64,000 bases of DNA, from the NCBI GenBank assembly GCA_963785565.1, contig CAWAVV010000011.1:186001-250000 (forward strand). The letters run 5' to 3'. The notes beneath the pieces are model-generated. The model made no database searches. It was not told the DNA's origin and saw nothing but the letters and a program-made list of their open reading frames with translations. Positions 17,044-31,134 of this stretch are shown here, one piece after another; position 1 is the first letter of the stretch, and every line of letters starts with the position of its first letter. The stretch is from AP-15 sp963785565 (lineage in GTDB: Bacteria > Pseudomonadota > Alphaproteobacteria > ATCC43930 > CGMCC-115725). Position numbers and translations under genes: made by a program.

Positions 17044-17880
17044 ATGGAGCTGGGTATAGTGTTTGGACACAATAGCGGCGCCGGCAGGCGGGCCTACCGC
17101 AACACGGTCGGGCGCGTGGCGGCCGCGGCTGTGCTCGGCTTTCTGCTCGGCTGCGGCACTGGCTGTGCCGGTCGGTCGGGCGGCCCGCCGAGCGCGACCG
17201 ATACCGACACGGTCAACGACCCCGGTGAGCCGGTCAATCGAGCGATCTTCAAGGCCAATCTCGCCGCCGATCATGCGGTCATGCGCCCGGTAGCGCAGGC
17301 CTATGTCGACCACGTGCCACAAGCTGTTCGCCAAGGCGTCGGCAACGTCGTGCAGAACCTCAAGGAGCCAGCGATTGCGGTCAACGACCTGCTGCAGGGA
17401 CATATTGCGCAGGCATGGCAATCGATGCGGCGGCTGGCGGTCAACACTACCGTCGGCGCCGGCGGCATCGTCGATGTCGCAAAGAAGTGGGGGCTGGCGC
17501 CGCATAGCGCCGATTTCGGCCAGACGCTCGCCGTCTGGGGGGTCGGCGAGGGGCCCTTTATCGAATTGCCGCTGCTCGGCCCGTCAAATCCGCGCGATGC
17601 GCTGGGTACCGCGGTCGACCTGGCGCTGAACCCGCTGACCTTCGTCGGCGGGGCCCCCGCAACCTATGCGAGCGTCGCCGCTACGGGCGCCAATGTGGTC
17701 GACAGCCGCGCGCAACACCTCAAGGATCTCGACGAATTGGAGCGCAACTCGCTCGATTATTATGCCGAGCTGCGCAGCGTCTACCGGCAGCACCGGGACG
17801 CCGAGATCGCCGCGGCAAAAGCGCCGCAAAAGCCCCAACAGGGTCGCGTCGACATCACCTTCCCCGATGCCAAGCCGTGA
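17044..17880 (+). CDS. mlaA: MlaA (VacJ) outer-membrane lipoprotein (278 aa)
   Basis: A hydrophobic N-terminal stretch leads to Cys residues (FLLGCGTGC) that could serve as lipidation sites. The body has NDPGEPVNRAIFKAN, RQGVGNVVQNLKEPAIAVND, LLQG, RLAVNTTVGAGGIVDVA and GPSNPRDALGTAVD, all hallmark blocks of MlaA. The protein removes misplaced phospholipids from the outer leaflet of the outer membrane and passes them to MlaC. The other mla genes are not adjacent. The lipobox is not perfect: both candidate Cys are preceded by Gly, with Leu or Thr at -2. The protein ends in a long charged tail. Confidence 0.88.
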   Translation: MELGIVFGHNSGAGRRAYRNTVGRVAAAAVLGFLLGCGTGCAGRSGGPPSATDTDTVNDPGEPVNRAIFKANLAADHAVMRPVAQAYVDHVPQAVRQGVGNVVQNLKEPAIAVNDLLQGHIAQAWQSMRRLAVNTTVGAGGIVDVAKKWGLAPHSADFGQTLAVWGVGEGPFIELPLLGPSNPRDALGTAVDLALNPLTFVGGAPATYASVAATGANVVDSRAQHLKDLDELERNSLDYYAELRSVYRQHRDAEIAAAKAPQKPQQGRVDITFPDAKP

Positions 17881-17926
17881 CCCTCCTCGGCTGGCGCGTG
17901 CCGGAGACGGCGAAGCTTCGGCGCAA

Positions 17927-19396
17927 TTATCGCGGCAGGAGGCTGGTTCCCATCAGGAACTCGTCGATAGCGCGGGCGCATTGTCGGCCTTCGCGGATCG
18001 CCCAGACGACGAGCGATTGACCGCGGCGCATGTCCCCGGCGGCAAACAGCTTGGGGACGGAGGTGCGGTAGTCGACGGTATCCGCGCCGACGTTGCCGCG
18101 CGGGTCGAGGGCGACGCCGGATTGCTCGACCATCCCTTGCTTGTGCGGCCCCAGGAACCCCATCGCCAACAGGACAAGGTCAGCCTTCAGCAAGAAGGCG
18201 CTGTCGGGGATTTCCTGCATCACGAAGCGGCCGTCCGGGCTTTTGACCCACTCGACGCGCACGCATTCGAGGGCGGTGACTCGGCCGTCCGAGGTCCCTG
18301 AGCCTGATCCGGGGATCGCCCGCTTGGTCAATACCGACCAGTCGCGCTCGCAACCCTCCTCCTGCGAGGACGAGGTACGCAATTTCAATGGCCAATCGGG
18401 CCAAGTCAGCGCCTTGTTCTCGCGTTCGGGCGGCTTCGGCAGAATTTCGAGCTGGGTGATCGATGCCGCCCCGTGGCGGACAGAGGTGCCGATGCAATCC
18501 GATCCGGTGTCGCCGCCACCGATCACGACAACGTGCTTGCCGGCCGCCGTGATGGTTCCGTTGGGCGCGGCGCGCTGTTCGCTGTCGCCGGCATTGCGTT
18601 TGTTCTGCTGCGGCAGGAAGTCCATCGCGAAATGTATGCCGTCGAGCGCGCGTCCCGGCACTTCGAGATCGCGCGGCGCCTCGGCGCCGCCCGTCATTGC
18701 GACGGCGTCGAATTCCTCGGCCAGCGAGGCCATCGCCAGATCGACCCCGATTTCGACCTCGGTACGGAAGGCAACCCCCTCGGCCTGCATTTGCTCGACA
18801 CGCCGGTCGATCAGCGACTTGTCCATCTTGAAATCGGGGATGCCGTAGCGCAGCAGGCCGCCGATCCGATCGCTCTTTTCGAACAGCGTGACGCTATGCC
18901 CCGCCCGCGCCAGTTGCTGAGCGCAGGCGAGCCCCGCCGGACCCGAGCCGATCACGGCAATCCGCTTGCCGGTCCGCCGCGGCGGAAGCACCGGCTCGAT
19001 CCAGCCCTCCTGCCAGCCACGGTCGACGATCGCGCATTCGATGGTTTTGATCGTGACCGGGTTGTCATCGATGTTGAGGGTGCAGGATGCTTCGCAGGGC
19101 GCCGGGCAGACGCGGCCGGTGAATTCCGGAAAGTTATTCGTCGAATGCAGCGTCTTCAGCGCCGCCCGCCACTGGTCGCGATAGACCAAATTGTTCCAGT
19201 CGGGGATCAGATTGTTGACCGGGCAGCCGTCATGACAGAACGGGATGCCGCAATCCATGCAGCGCCCCGCCTGCTTGCGCGTCTCCGGTTCCGGCAATGG
19301 CTTGACGAACTCGTTCCAGCTGCGCCGACGAATATCCGGTTTTTCGTAGGGCCGGTCGCGGCGGTCGATTTCGAGAAAGCCGGTCGGCCTAGCCAT
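17927..19396 (-). CDS. gltD: Glutamate synthase small (beta) subunit (489 aa)
   Basis: The N-terminal Cys clusters bind two 4Fe-4S centres: CMDCGIPFCHDGC (Cys46, 49, 54, 58) and VCPAPCEASCTLN. FAD binds at IAVIGSGPAGLACAQQL and NADPH at VVVIGGGDTGSDC. A final FAD/GD block reads FAAGDMRRGQSLVVWAI. The subunit takes electrons from NADPH and passes them through the iron-sulfur centres to GltB for glutamate formation from glutamine and 2-oxoglutarate. The start lies 30 bases after the gltB stop, so the two genes form an operon. The length is normal and the frame is intact. Confidence 0.96.
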   Translation of the reverse strand: MARPTGFLEIDRRDRPYEKPDIRRRSWNEFVKPLPEPETRKQAGRCMDCGIPFCHDGCPVNNLIPDWNNLVYRDQWRAALKTLHSTNNFPEFTGRVCPAPCEASCTLNIDDNPVTIKTIECAIVDRGWQEGWIEPVLPPRRTGKRIAVIGSGPAGLACAQQLARAGHSVTLFEKSDRIGGLLRYGIPDFKMDKSLIDRRVEQMQAEGVAFRTEVEIGVDLAMASLAEEFDAVAMTGGAEAPRDLEVPGRALDGIHFAMDFLPQQNKRNAGDSEQRAAPNGTITAAGKHVVVIGGGDTGSDCIGTSVRHGAASITQLEILPKPPERENKALTWPDWPLKLRTSSSQEEGCERDWSVLTKRAIPGSGSGTSDGRVTALECVRVEWVKSPDGRFVMQEIPDSAFLLKADLVLLAMGFLGPHKQGMVEQSGVALDPRGNVGADTVDYRTSVPKLFAAGDMRRGQSLVVWAIREGRQCARAIDEFLMGTSLLPR

Positions 19397-19426
19397 GGGA
19401 CGACGGGATCTGGACCAAAATCAATG

Positions 19427-24092
<4,666 letters not shown>

Positions 24093-24418
24093 CGCGTATG
24101 CTCTTCACCTAGCGTTGTTTCACGAATTGCATCAGCGCTTCCGCGAGCGGAGGCGCAGAACTGATAATAGGCATGTCCCGCCGCGCAAATCGAGGCTTAA
24201 TCTCGTCGAGCGGGCAAACCGGACCGCTGATCTTCTTACGCCGCAGCGCAGCCCTTTCGGCAAGCGGGGCGAAGGCGGTAGCGGATGCGATCCCGCGCCC
24301 GAGGTTGAGCTTCCCGTTGCCGCCTCTCGGTCGCGGCACATTGAAGGCGTGTGAGAACTGTCAAGATTTCACTATTGGAGGTCGTTACTGGCCGATTAAT
24401 CGACAGAAGGAGAACATC

Positions 24419-24736
24419 ATGATCAAGAGCTGTCTCTTGGTTCGCGCCGAAATGGCGGACAACGCCGATCGGGACCGGTTCGATCACTGGTATGCGACAG
24501 ATCACCTGCCACTCGCGGTCAAAACCTTTGGGGCGCGGCGGGCCTGGCGGTGCTGGAGCCACACCGATCCGGCGGTCCATTATGCTTTTTATGAATTCGA
24601 CGATACGAAGCAGGCGGAAACTGCGACCGCACCCGACAAGATTAAGCTGCTAATCGCCGATTTCGATCGCGTTTGGGGCGCCCGGGTTTCTCGCCGCCGC
24701 GAAATCCTCGAAATCGTCCAGGAAACGTCTGGATGA
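24419..24736 (+). CDS. Dimeric alpha/beta-barrel (EthD-like) protein (105 aa)
   Basis: The ATG at 24419 follows GAAGGAGAAC, a strong ribosome-binding site. The protein contains RDRFDHWYATDHLPLAVKTF, RRAWRCWSHTD and YAFYEFDDT. The 'F-x-x-WY-x-x-HLP' block is typical of EthD/DUF4286-like ferredoxin-fold proteins. It equals one half of the tandem protein at 8298-8948, though the two are not close in sequence. It lies divergent from gltB and just upstream of the acyl-CoA synthetase, and may be co-transcribed with it. Reaction unknown. Confidence 0.7.
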   Translation: MIKSCLLVRAEMADNADRDRFDHWYATDHLPLAVKTFGARRAWRCWSHTDPAVHYAFYEFDDTKQAETATAPDKIKLLIADFDRVWGARVSRRREILEIVQETSG

Positions 24737-24802
24737 CCTCTGCGCGCTATTTTACGCTAGAATTCCCGTGATCCTAAGGGCGAGCTTTTGAGAGGAGCGG
24801 GC

Positions 24803-26485
24803 ATGTCGGCGGCGGCCTTTATCGAAGCGCGTGACTTTATGCTCGCTCATCGCGAGGAATACGAACGCGCCTATCGCGATTTCCGCTGGCCGGTGCTCGA
24901 TCGGTTTAATTGGGCGCTCGATTATTTCGACCCGATGGCGCAGCGCAACGATCGCCCGGGTCTGTGGATCGTCGATGAAGGCGGGGGCGAAACCAAACTG
25001 TCCTTCGCCGAACTCGCCGAACGGTCGAGCCGGGTCGCCAATCATCTGCGGGCGCTCGGCGTGCGGCGCGGCGACCGCCTCTTGATGATGCTCGGCAATG
25101 TCGCGCCGTTATGGGAATGCATGCTGGCGGCGATGAAATTGGGCGCCGTGATCATCCCGGCGACAACCTTGTTGAACCGCGACGACCTGCTCGACCGCTT
25201 TGCTCGCGGCCGGGTCCGCCATGTCGTCGTGGGGGCCGACAACGCCTCCAAATTCGCCGACCTCGCTGGCGACTACACGAGGATCGCCGTCGGCGGGGCA
25301 GCCGCCGGCTGGCATAGCTGGGAGGCGGGTTACGACGCGCCGCCGGCGTTCGTACCGGACGGCGAGACCAGAGCGAGCGACCCGCTGTTGCTCTACTTCA
25401 CCTCCGGCACGACGGCCAAGCCGAAGCTGGTCTTGCACAGCCACCAAAGCTATCCAGCCGGGCTGTTGACGGCAATGTATTGGCTCGGCGTACAGGCGGG
25501 CGATGTCCATCTCAACATCTCTTCAGCGGGCTGGGCCAAACACGCCTGGAGCTGCTTTTTCGCGCCGTGGAACGCGGTGGCAACGGTATTCATGCTGAAC
25601 CAGCCCCGTTTCAGCGCTAAGGGCCTGCTCAATGCGATTTCGCGCTGCGGGGTGACGACGTTTTGCGCCCCGCCGACAGTCTGGCGCATGCTGATCCAGG
25701 AGGACCTGGCGGCGTGGAAGGTCAGCCTCAGGGAGGTCGTCGGCGCCGGAGAACCGCTCAATCCCGAAATCATCGAGCGGGTCAGGGCGGCGTGGGGCCT
25801 GACCATCCGCGACGGCTACGGCCAGACCGAAACGACATTGCAGATCGGCAACTTTCCGGGACAGCCCGTAAAGCCGGGAGCAATGGGACGGCCGGCGCCC
25901 GGCTATCGCGTCAAGCTGCTCGACACCGACGGCGCGGAGCAGCAGGAAGCGGAAATTTGCCTCGCGCTCGACCCGGCGCCGCTCGGTCTGATGCAGGGCT
26001 ATCAGGGCGATGACGGGGCCATTCTGCCGCTGACCGGCGAGGCCTATCGCACCGGCGACATCGCGATGCGCGACGCTGACGGCTATTTCACCTACGTCGG
26101 CCGGGCCGACGACGTGTTCAAAGCCTCGGATTACCGGATCAGCCCGTTCGAGCTCGAAAGCGTCCTGATCGAGCACCCGGCGATCGCCGAAGCCGCGGTG
26201 GTGCCGTCCCCCGATCCGCTGCGCCTCGCAATCCCGAAAGCGTTCATCTCACTGGCGGGGAACCATCCGCCCGACCGAGACACAGCACTGTCGATCTTCC
26301 GCCACCTGCGCGCCCATCTAGCGCCTTACAAGCGCGTTCGTCGCCTCGAATTCGCGGATCTGCCGAAAACCATCTCCGGGAAGATTCGCCGGGTCGAGCT
26401 GCGCACCGCCGAAGCCGCCCGCGGGGGTGAAAACCGCCGCGCCGAGGTCGAATTCTGGGAAGAAGATTTCCCGGAGCTGAGGTGA
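24803..26485 (+). CDS. Acyl-CoA synthetase (AMP-forming, 560 aa)
   Basis: The ATP/AMP signature LLYFTSGTTAKPK lies at residues 196-208. DGYGQTETTLQIGNFPG gives the adenine-site motif. YRTGDIAMRDADGYFTYVGR and FKASDYRISPFELE are the hinge region, and the catalytic Lys lies in LPKTISGKIRR. The enzyme turns a carboxylic acid, ATP and CoA into acyl-CoA. The overall shape resembles acetyl-/benzoate-/medium-chain ligases of the ACSM branch (the N-terminal block ending in FNWALDYFDPMA), but the acid cannot be read. ATG 24803 follows GAGAGGAG. It follows the small alpha/beta-barrel gene by 66 bases and converges with the DoxX gene. Confidence 0.88.
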   Translation: MSAAAFIEARDFMLAHREEYERAYRDFRWPVLDRFNWALDYFDPMAQRNDRPGLWIVDEGGGETKLSFAELAERSSRVANHLRALGVRRGDRLLMMLGNVAPLWECMLAAMKLGAVIIPATTLLNRDDLLDRFARGRVRHVVVGADNASKFADLAGDYTRIAVGGAAAGWHSWEAGYDAPPAFVPDGETRASDPLLLYFTSGTTAKPKLVLHSHQSYPAGLLTAMYWLGVQAGDVHLNISSAGWAKHAWSCFFAPWNAVATVFMLNQPRFSAKGLLNAISRCGVTTFCAPPTVWRMLIQEDLAAWKVSLREVVGAGEPLNPEIIERVRAAWGLTIRDGYGQTETTLQIGNFPGQPVKPGAMGRPAPGYRVKLLDTDGAEQQEAEICLALDPAPLGLMQGYQGDDGAILPLTGEAYRTGDIAMRDADGYFTYVGRADDVFKASDYRISPFELESVLIEHPAIAEAAVVPSPDPLRLAIPKAFISLAGNHPPDRDTALSIFRHLRAHLAPYKRVRRLEFADLPKTISGKIRRVELRTAEAARGGENRRAEVEFWEEDFPELR

Positions 26486-26603
26486 CAACGCCGGGTAGAG
26501 GGGGCCACGTAACCTCCGTTTCAGTGCTTTCGTTGGGCGGCCCCTCGCCACGCCTCTGCGCGGGTGGGGTGATTGCGGATTTTTGAGCCGAGCGGAGGCG
26601 GCT

Positions 26604-27254
26604 TTACGTCACCAGCATGAGCAGGCGCAGGCGCGGCGCGGCGGTGGATCGCGATGACCCAATGCGGCTGACGATGATGGCGTCGAGGCCGAGGGCGCGG
26701 CCATAACGATGCACGGCAAAGTTCAGCATCAGCACCAGCAGAAAGAAATAGGTCCACGGCCATTCGCCGGGCGCCCAGTACAGCCCGAGCCACAGATTGA
26801 GGATCTGCAATGCCCCGATCACACCCCACAACCGGACAAACAGCCCGAGGATCAAGGATACTCCGGTCAGGACTTCGGCAGCATAGACTATCGGCGCGAA
26901 CAAATAAAAGTGGGGCAATACGATATTGTTGACGAAATCGGACTGCAACGGGACCGCGGCATACTTGCCCATCACCCCCATCCAATAGGCGAGCCCGGTC
27001 GCGCCGAACGGCTTATCCGGATGGTCTGTGTAATAAGGCGGCAGCTTCCATAGGCTCTGCTGCCACCACAACGCGCCGATGAAAAAGCGAGCGGCCCAGC
27101 CGAATAAATTCGTCGCGGTGCGCTGGGCGGGGATCGTGCGCCAGACGTAAGCGGCGATGATGACGCTGCCGATGATCAGCAGCCAAAAAACGACCGTCGT
27201 CCAGCCGGGCTGGGTCAGGAAACTGACGACATCGGAGATCGGGTTGGGTCTCAT
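26604..27254 (-). CDS. DoxX/DoxD-type membrane protein (216 aa)
   Basis: About four to five hydrophobic helices are visible: VVFWLLIIGSVIIAAYVW, FGWAARFFIGALWWQQSLWK, LFAPIVYAAEVLTGVSLILG and FFLLVLMLNFAVH. The 'R-x-FIG-x-x-WWQQSLWKLPP' block and the 'A-E-V-L-x-G-x-x-L-x-LG-x-x-x-R' pattern are typical of the TQO small-subunit/DoxD and DoxX family. Members act in quinone-linked or redox membrane complexes, but most are uncharacterised. Its ATG overlaps the stop of the GT2 gene. It is the last gene of the six-gene operon beginning at 31952. Confidence 0.8.
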   Translation of the reverse strand: MRPNPISDVVSFLTQPGWTTVVFWLLIIGSVIIAAYVWRTIPAQRTATNLFGWAARFFIGALWWQQSLWKLPPYYTDHPDKPFGATGLAYWMGVMGKYAAVPLQSDFVNNIVLPHFYLFAPIVYAAEVLTGVSLILGLFVRLWGVIGALQILNLWLGLYWAPGEWPWTYFFLLVLMLNFAVHRYGRALGLDAIIVSRIGSSRSTAAPRLRLLMLVT

Positions 27255-27952
27255 CACCGCCGTCCTTCGCAGGCAATCCGGGTCAGCGTAGCGCCGATCC
27301 GAAGACTCGCCCTGATCGTTCCCGACAGGCTGCCGGAAACCTTCGACACGCCACCAGCGCGGCGGCGATGATCTACCGGGATTTCGAGGATGCGCAAACC
27401 CGTGCGGGCCGCCCGCATCTGCATTTCCAGATTCCAGCCATATGTCATCTCGCGCATGCCCAGCCGCACCAATGCTTCGCGGCGGATCGCGCGAAACGGG
27501 CCCATGTCGGTGTAGGCGACGCCATAAAGCAGGCGCAGCGCAAAGCCGATGGCATACCCGGCGATGATCTGATGTGCGCTCATGCTGCCCCGTTCGCGGC
27601 GGCCGCGGGTGCGCGAGCCGATGACGAAATCGTACCCGCCCGCGAGCATCGGTGCGAGCAATGCCGGGATCACTTCCGGCCGATCGCTGCCGTCGCCGTC
27701 GAGAAACACCAGGATGTCGCAGTCGTCCGCGGCCTCGGCGCCGGCGCGGCACGCCCGGCCGTAGCCGCGGCGGCTCTCGGTGACGATCCGAGCCCCACCA
27801 GCACGGGCCCGCTCGACCGTGCGATCAGCGCTGCCGCTGTCGGCGACGATGAGCTGATCGACGACATCGCGGGGGACCGCTGCGAGAACCCCGCCGATCG
27901 CCTCCTCTTCGTTGAGGGTCGGGATGATCAGCGCGACTCGCGGCCGCGCCAT
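27254..27952 (-). CDS. Family-2 glycosyltransferase, DPM1-like (232 aa)
   Basis: The protein begins VALIIPTLNEEEAIGGVLAA and carries the nucleotide-sugar motif ADSGSADRT. FLDGDGSDRPEVIPALL has the catalytic DxD at Asp85-Asp87, and VIGSRTRGRRERGSMS is the acceptor-side motif. This is the polyprenyl-phosphate mannose/glucose synthase-like branch of GT2. It lacks C-terminal membrane helices, so it acts as a soluble or peripheral enzyme. Its start is one base past the stop of the radical SAM gene, and its own stop overlaps the DoxX start, so it is translationally coupled inside the operon. Confidence 0.87.
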   Translation of the reverse strand: MARPRVALIIPTLNEEEAIGGVLAAVPRDVVDQLIVADSGSADRTVERARAGGARIVTESRRGYGRACRAGAEAADDCDILVFLDGDGSDRPEVIPALLAPMLAGGYDFVIGSRTRGRRERGSMSAHQIIAGYAIGFALRLLYGVAYTDMGPFRAIRREALVRLGMREMTYGWNLEMQMRAARTGLRILEIPVDHRRRAGGVSKVSGSLSGTIRASLRIGATLTRIACEGRR

Positions 27953-27953
27953 G

Positions 27954-29023
27954 TCACAAGCTCCAGCGCAGTCCGCAACCGGCGCAGGCAGGCGAGGGCT
28001 TGTCGCTCAACAACGCGCTGCGGAATGCCTGGTAGCGCTCGCCGTTCCAGATCTCGCGAAGGCTTTGCTGGGTCGCGTCACCGAGCGTGAAGCCGTCATA
28101 GCCACGCATCGAAAACGGGGCGATGCAGCAAGGAATCGCGCGGCCATGGGCGGTGAAATACATCAATGTCCAGGGCCGCCGGCACAGGGACCAGGGTTGC
28201 CGGTTTTCCGCCTGCTTCAGGCTGGAGGAAGGATCGGTGGCGCCCGAGGCGTTGAAACTGATCCCGAGCTGCCGCGCCAATGCTTCGGCCTGGCGAACCA
28301 GCCGGCCCTCCTCGCCATCGTCACCTTCGAACAGGGCCGACTGCGCGCGCGCCAATCCTTGCCCTTCGGCAAAATAAACGAGCCGTTGGAGATAAACCTC
28401 GGGAATGCCGAGGTCGTGGGCCAAGCGTGACGAAATCGTCCAGCTGATCGATCGTCTCTTTGAGGCCGGTCAGCCACAGCGACAGCGCGTGGCTGAGCCG
28501 CGCCGATCTCCTGTTGCAATGCGCGGAAGGCGCGGATGTTGCGCACGATCCGGGCAAACATATCCCGCCCGCGCACCAGTTCGAACGCCTTGGGCTCGGC
28601 GGCATCGAGCGACAGGCGCAATTCGTCGAGCCCGGCCTCGATCAGCTCGCGCCCCTTGCGCTGGGTCAACAGGGTGCCGTTGGTGTTGAACAAGACATAG
28701 GTGCCGCGATCCTTCAGATAGCGGACCATGCGCGGCAGCGCGGGCACCATCATCGGTTCGCCGACCCCGTGCAGAACGACGCGGGCGATCTTCGGGAACT
28801 GGTCGACGATTTTGGTGAATAAATCCCAGCTCATGTCGCCGGGCGGCTCCAGCGCTTCGAAGGTGCGCGGGCAGGTCGTGCACAACAGATTGCAGCGGTT
28901 GGTGGTTTCGAGATAGAGGCAGACCGGCTCGATTTCGGCGATCGGGCCGCGCTCGTCGGCGATATGGTCGAAATAGCGTCTGCGGATCGGGGGCGGGCGT
29001 GGTGCTAAAAGGGTGTCGGACAT
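27954..29023 (-). CDS. Radical SAM/SPASM protein, two frameshifts
   Basis: From ATG 29023 the N-terminal part reads PVCLYLETTNRCNLLCTTC with Cys44, Cys48 and Cys51 as the CX3CX2C motif for the SAM-binding 4Fe-4S cluster. It continues with VVLHGVGEPMM and YVLFNTNGTLL. Near 28495 the frame shifts to LSLWLTGLKETIDQLDDF and near 28423 shifts again to LAHDLGIPEVYLQRLV. The C-terminus has a SPASM-type Cys set (IPCCIAPFSMRGYDG ... CAGCG). These enzymes use SAM radicals to modify a peptide, sugar or lipid substrate, which is unknown here. Two base-level indels interrupt it, at least one of which looks like a simple insertion of one base. It is the fourth gene of the operon. Confidence 0.8.
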
Positions 29024-29025
29024 GC

Positions 29026-30342
29026 TCAACAACTCCGGGCTGTGGCTTGCCGACGACGCCAGATATCGACCATCGCCAGGACGGTAAACGGCACGTAAAT
29101 CGCCGCTTCTATCGGCAGCCGGTAACCTTCTCGCGCGAGGGGCGACCCGACTTGAACGAGGTAGAGCAAAAGGGTCGCGTTGGTCAACCACAGCAGCGAT
29201 AAATAGGGGGCGAAACAGACAAAGATAATCAGCCAAGCAAAATACCAAGGATAGTGGGGCGACAGCAGAAACATGAATGTGCTCGCCAATAACGCGGCGC
29301 CGGCGAGAAGGTCGGCGCGAGGATCGTGGGCAAAGGCTATGGCGGCGGCGAGCGCAGTGAGAATTGTCGCGGCGCCGGCGATATAAAAGAGCGTCGGCAG
29401 CCCAGTGAATGGCGGGAAGGTCTGCAACGCATTCCATAAAAAGAAGCCCGTACCGTTCGCCGTAAAGCCTTCCTCTCTGGCATATCCCGGCAAGAAGCCC
29501 AAGACCTCCCAGCCGGCGCCGATAAAGGGCAGATAGCCGAGGATCAACGCAGCCACAAAGGCGATCGGCATCCGCGGCCACTCCCAACGACGGTACACAG
29601 CCGGCAGCAGTATCGCCGGGTAGAGTTTTACCAGGGTGGCGCCGGCGAGCGCGAGCCCGGCGAACCATGCCCGGTCTTGTCGCCGGGCCCACAAGGCCAG
29701 CACGACAAAGGCGATCAGAGCGGCGTCGATATGGCCGCTGCCGGCAAATTCCCAGATCGGCAGCGGGTGCCAAGCGTAAACGAGGATGTGCCCAGACGGC
29801 AGGCCGGCGGCCTTCAGCAACCGCAACAGAGCGGCGATGGTAATGGCTTCGAAGAAGACCATCGCCGCTTTCATCGCGACCAGCGACTGGCTGATCCGGG
29901 TAACGACGAAGAAAATCGCCTCCGCCACCGGGGGATAGATCGTCGGCGCGTAAGTGCTGCGGTTGATGCGCGGGAAGATCTGCGAGTCGCGCAACCGGTC
30001 AAGGTGCGGGTCGACCGGGATGTACCGATAGGGGTTGATGCCGGCACCCTCAACCCGCCCATCCCAGACATAGCGATAGATGTCATTCGAAAGATAGGGT
30101 GGCGCACAAAGGACTAGCAGGCGCGACAGCGCGGCCACCGCAAGGATCACCACCAGCGCCCGCCAGGACGTCCGCCGATTCCAGACGAGCCCGACCGACA
30201 GCAGATAGACGGCGGCTTGTACCAAAGCGACCATGACAAAGCCGTCGATGTCGTCGCGCTTTTGCTGATAAAGGCCGACCGCGGTGAGGCCGAGAAGTGC
30301 TGCCGCGCAAGCCAGCAACGATAGCAGGCGGCACCCGGTCAC
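29026..30342 (-). CDS. GT87/DUF2029-type polyprenol-linked mannosyltransferase (438 aa)
   Basis: About ten membrane helices are spread through the protein. The loop SNDIYRYVWDGRVEGAGINP-Y is highly typical of DUF2029/GT87 or PIG-M-like transferases that use polyprenyl-phosphate sugars on the outer side of the membrane. HPLPIWEFAGSGHIDAAL and LVKLYPAILLP are further family blocks. The start is GTG 30342, and the GTG overlaps the stop of the preceding gene as GTGA. It follows DUF2064 and precedes the radical SAM gene by two bases. Together with the DPM1-like GT2 enzyme it suggests a lipid-linked sugar being made and then used. Confidence 0.83.
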   Translation of the reverse strand: MTGCRLLSLLACAAALLGLTAVGLYQQKRDDIDGFVMVALVQAAVYLLSVGLVWNRRTSWRALVVILAVAALSRLLVLCAPPYLSNDIYRYVWDGRVEGAGINPYRYIPVDPHLDRLRDSQIFPRINRSTYAPTIYPPVAEAIFFVVTRISQSLVAMKAAMVFFEAITIAALLRLLKAAGLPSGHILVYAWHPLPIWEFAGSGHIDAALIAFVVLALWARRQDRAWFAGLALAGATLVKLYPAILLPAVYRRWEWPRMPIAFVAALILGYLPFIGAGWEVLGFLPGYAREEGFTANGTGFFLWNALQTFPPFTGLPTLFYIAGAATILTALAAAIAFAHDPRADLLAGAALLASTFMFLLSPHYPWYFAWLIIFVCFAPYLSLLWLTNATLLLYLVQVGSPLAREGYRLPIEAAIYVPFTVLAMVDIWRRRQATARSC

Positions 30343-31134
30343 AGTCGCCGACCGCCGATCCCGGCTATCGGCGAGCCAAGACCAATCCGCCGGTCCCCGC
30401 CAGTGCCGAGCAGGTGCCGCAGAAATCGGGCGGTATGCGGCGCCTCGAACCGCGTTCGCTGATTTTCTTCGATGGGACTGCCGAGCAGCTCTTCAGTCAG
30501 ACGGCGCAGCGACGCCAAATCGTCGACGTCGTACCACATCGGCAGGACCGCAGTGTCGAGGCCGATTTCGTGAGCCCGTTCGAGGGTTTGCGCCAAGACT
30601 TGTTCGGTGCTCCAGGCGATATCCTCGAACAGACGGGCATGCGGGCTTTTCAGGCCGATGCAATAGTAGCCGCCATCCTCGGCCGGGCCGAGCACGACCC
30701 GATCTCCCGGCGCCAGCAATGTCTGAGCAGCCTCGATCAAGACCGAGGTCGGCAAGGTCGGGCTGTCCGAGTTGACAAGACAGACCGACCCGTAACCGGC
30801 GGCGAGCAAATCTTCGGCCGCATCGGCGAGACTGTAGCCGAGGCCGACCCGCCGCGACGGCAACAGCCGGATCGCGCTCCGGCAGCAAAGCGCGAAACAC
30901 CGGCTCGGATTCTGGTGGCGAATATGCAACATGGCCGTGGATCGGGGCCGATTGCGCCGCAGCCATGATGTTGTCGGCGGTGTCGCGGATAAAACAACTG
31001 CTCAAAGCCGCCGCCTCCGTCTCCGATAAGGGCGGAGCCAGCCGCGTCTTGGCGTCGCCGATCCGTGGCGCCTTGGCCATCATAGCCACGGCGCAGAATT
31101 TGCCGAGATCGGTTCTCGGCAGGCCTTCGCTCAT
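30339..31134 (-). CDS. DUF2064 / TIGR04282-type transferase, one frameshift
   Basis: From ATG 31134 the first frame reads CAVAMMAKAPRIGDAKTRLA, then PPLSETEAAALSSCFIRDTA. The MAKAPxxGxxKTRL opening is diagnostic of the DUF2064/CofC-like nucleotidyl- or glycosyltransferase family. Near 30880 a one-base shift leads to RVGLGYSLADAAEDLL, VNSDSPTLPTSVL, GPAEDGGYYCIGL and WYDVDDLASLRRL, all normal for the family. I recall this family being named 'transferase 1, rSAM/selenodomain-associated', which suits the radical SAM gene two positions away. It overlaps both neighbours (ATGA and GTGA). The frameshift would inactivate it unless it is a sequence error. Confidence 0.8.

Noticed and set aside
24109..24339. 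A possible 76-aa minus-strand protein upstream of gltB.
   Set aside because: It has no ribosome-binding site and no recognisable family, and it lies in the divergent promoter region.
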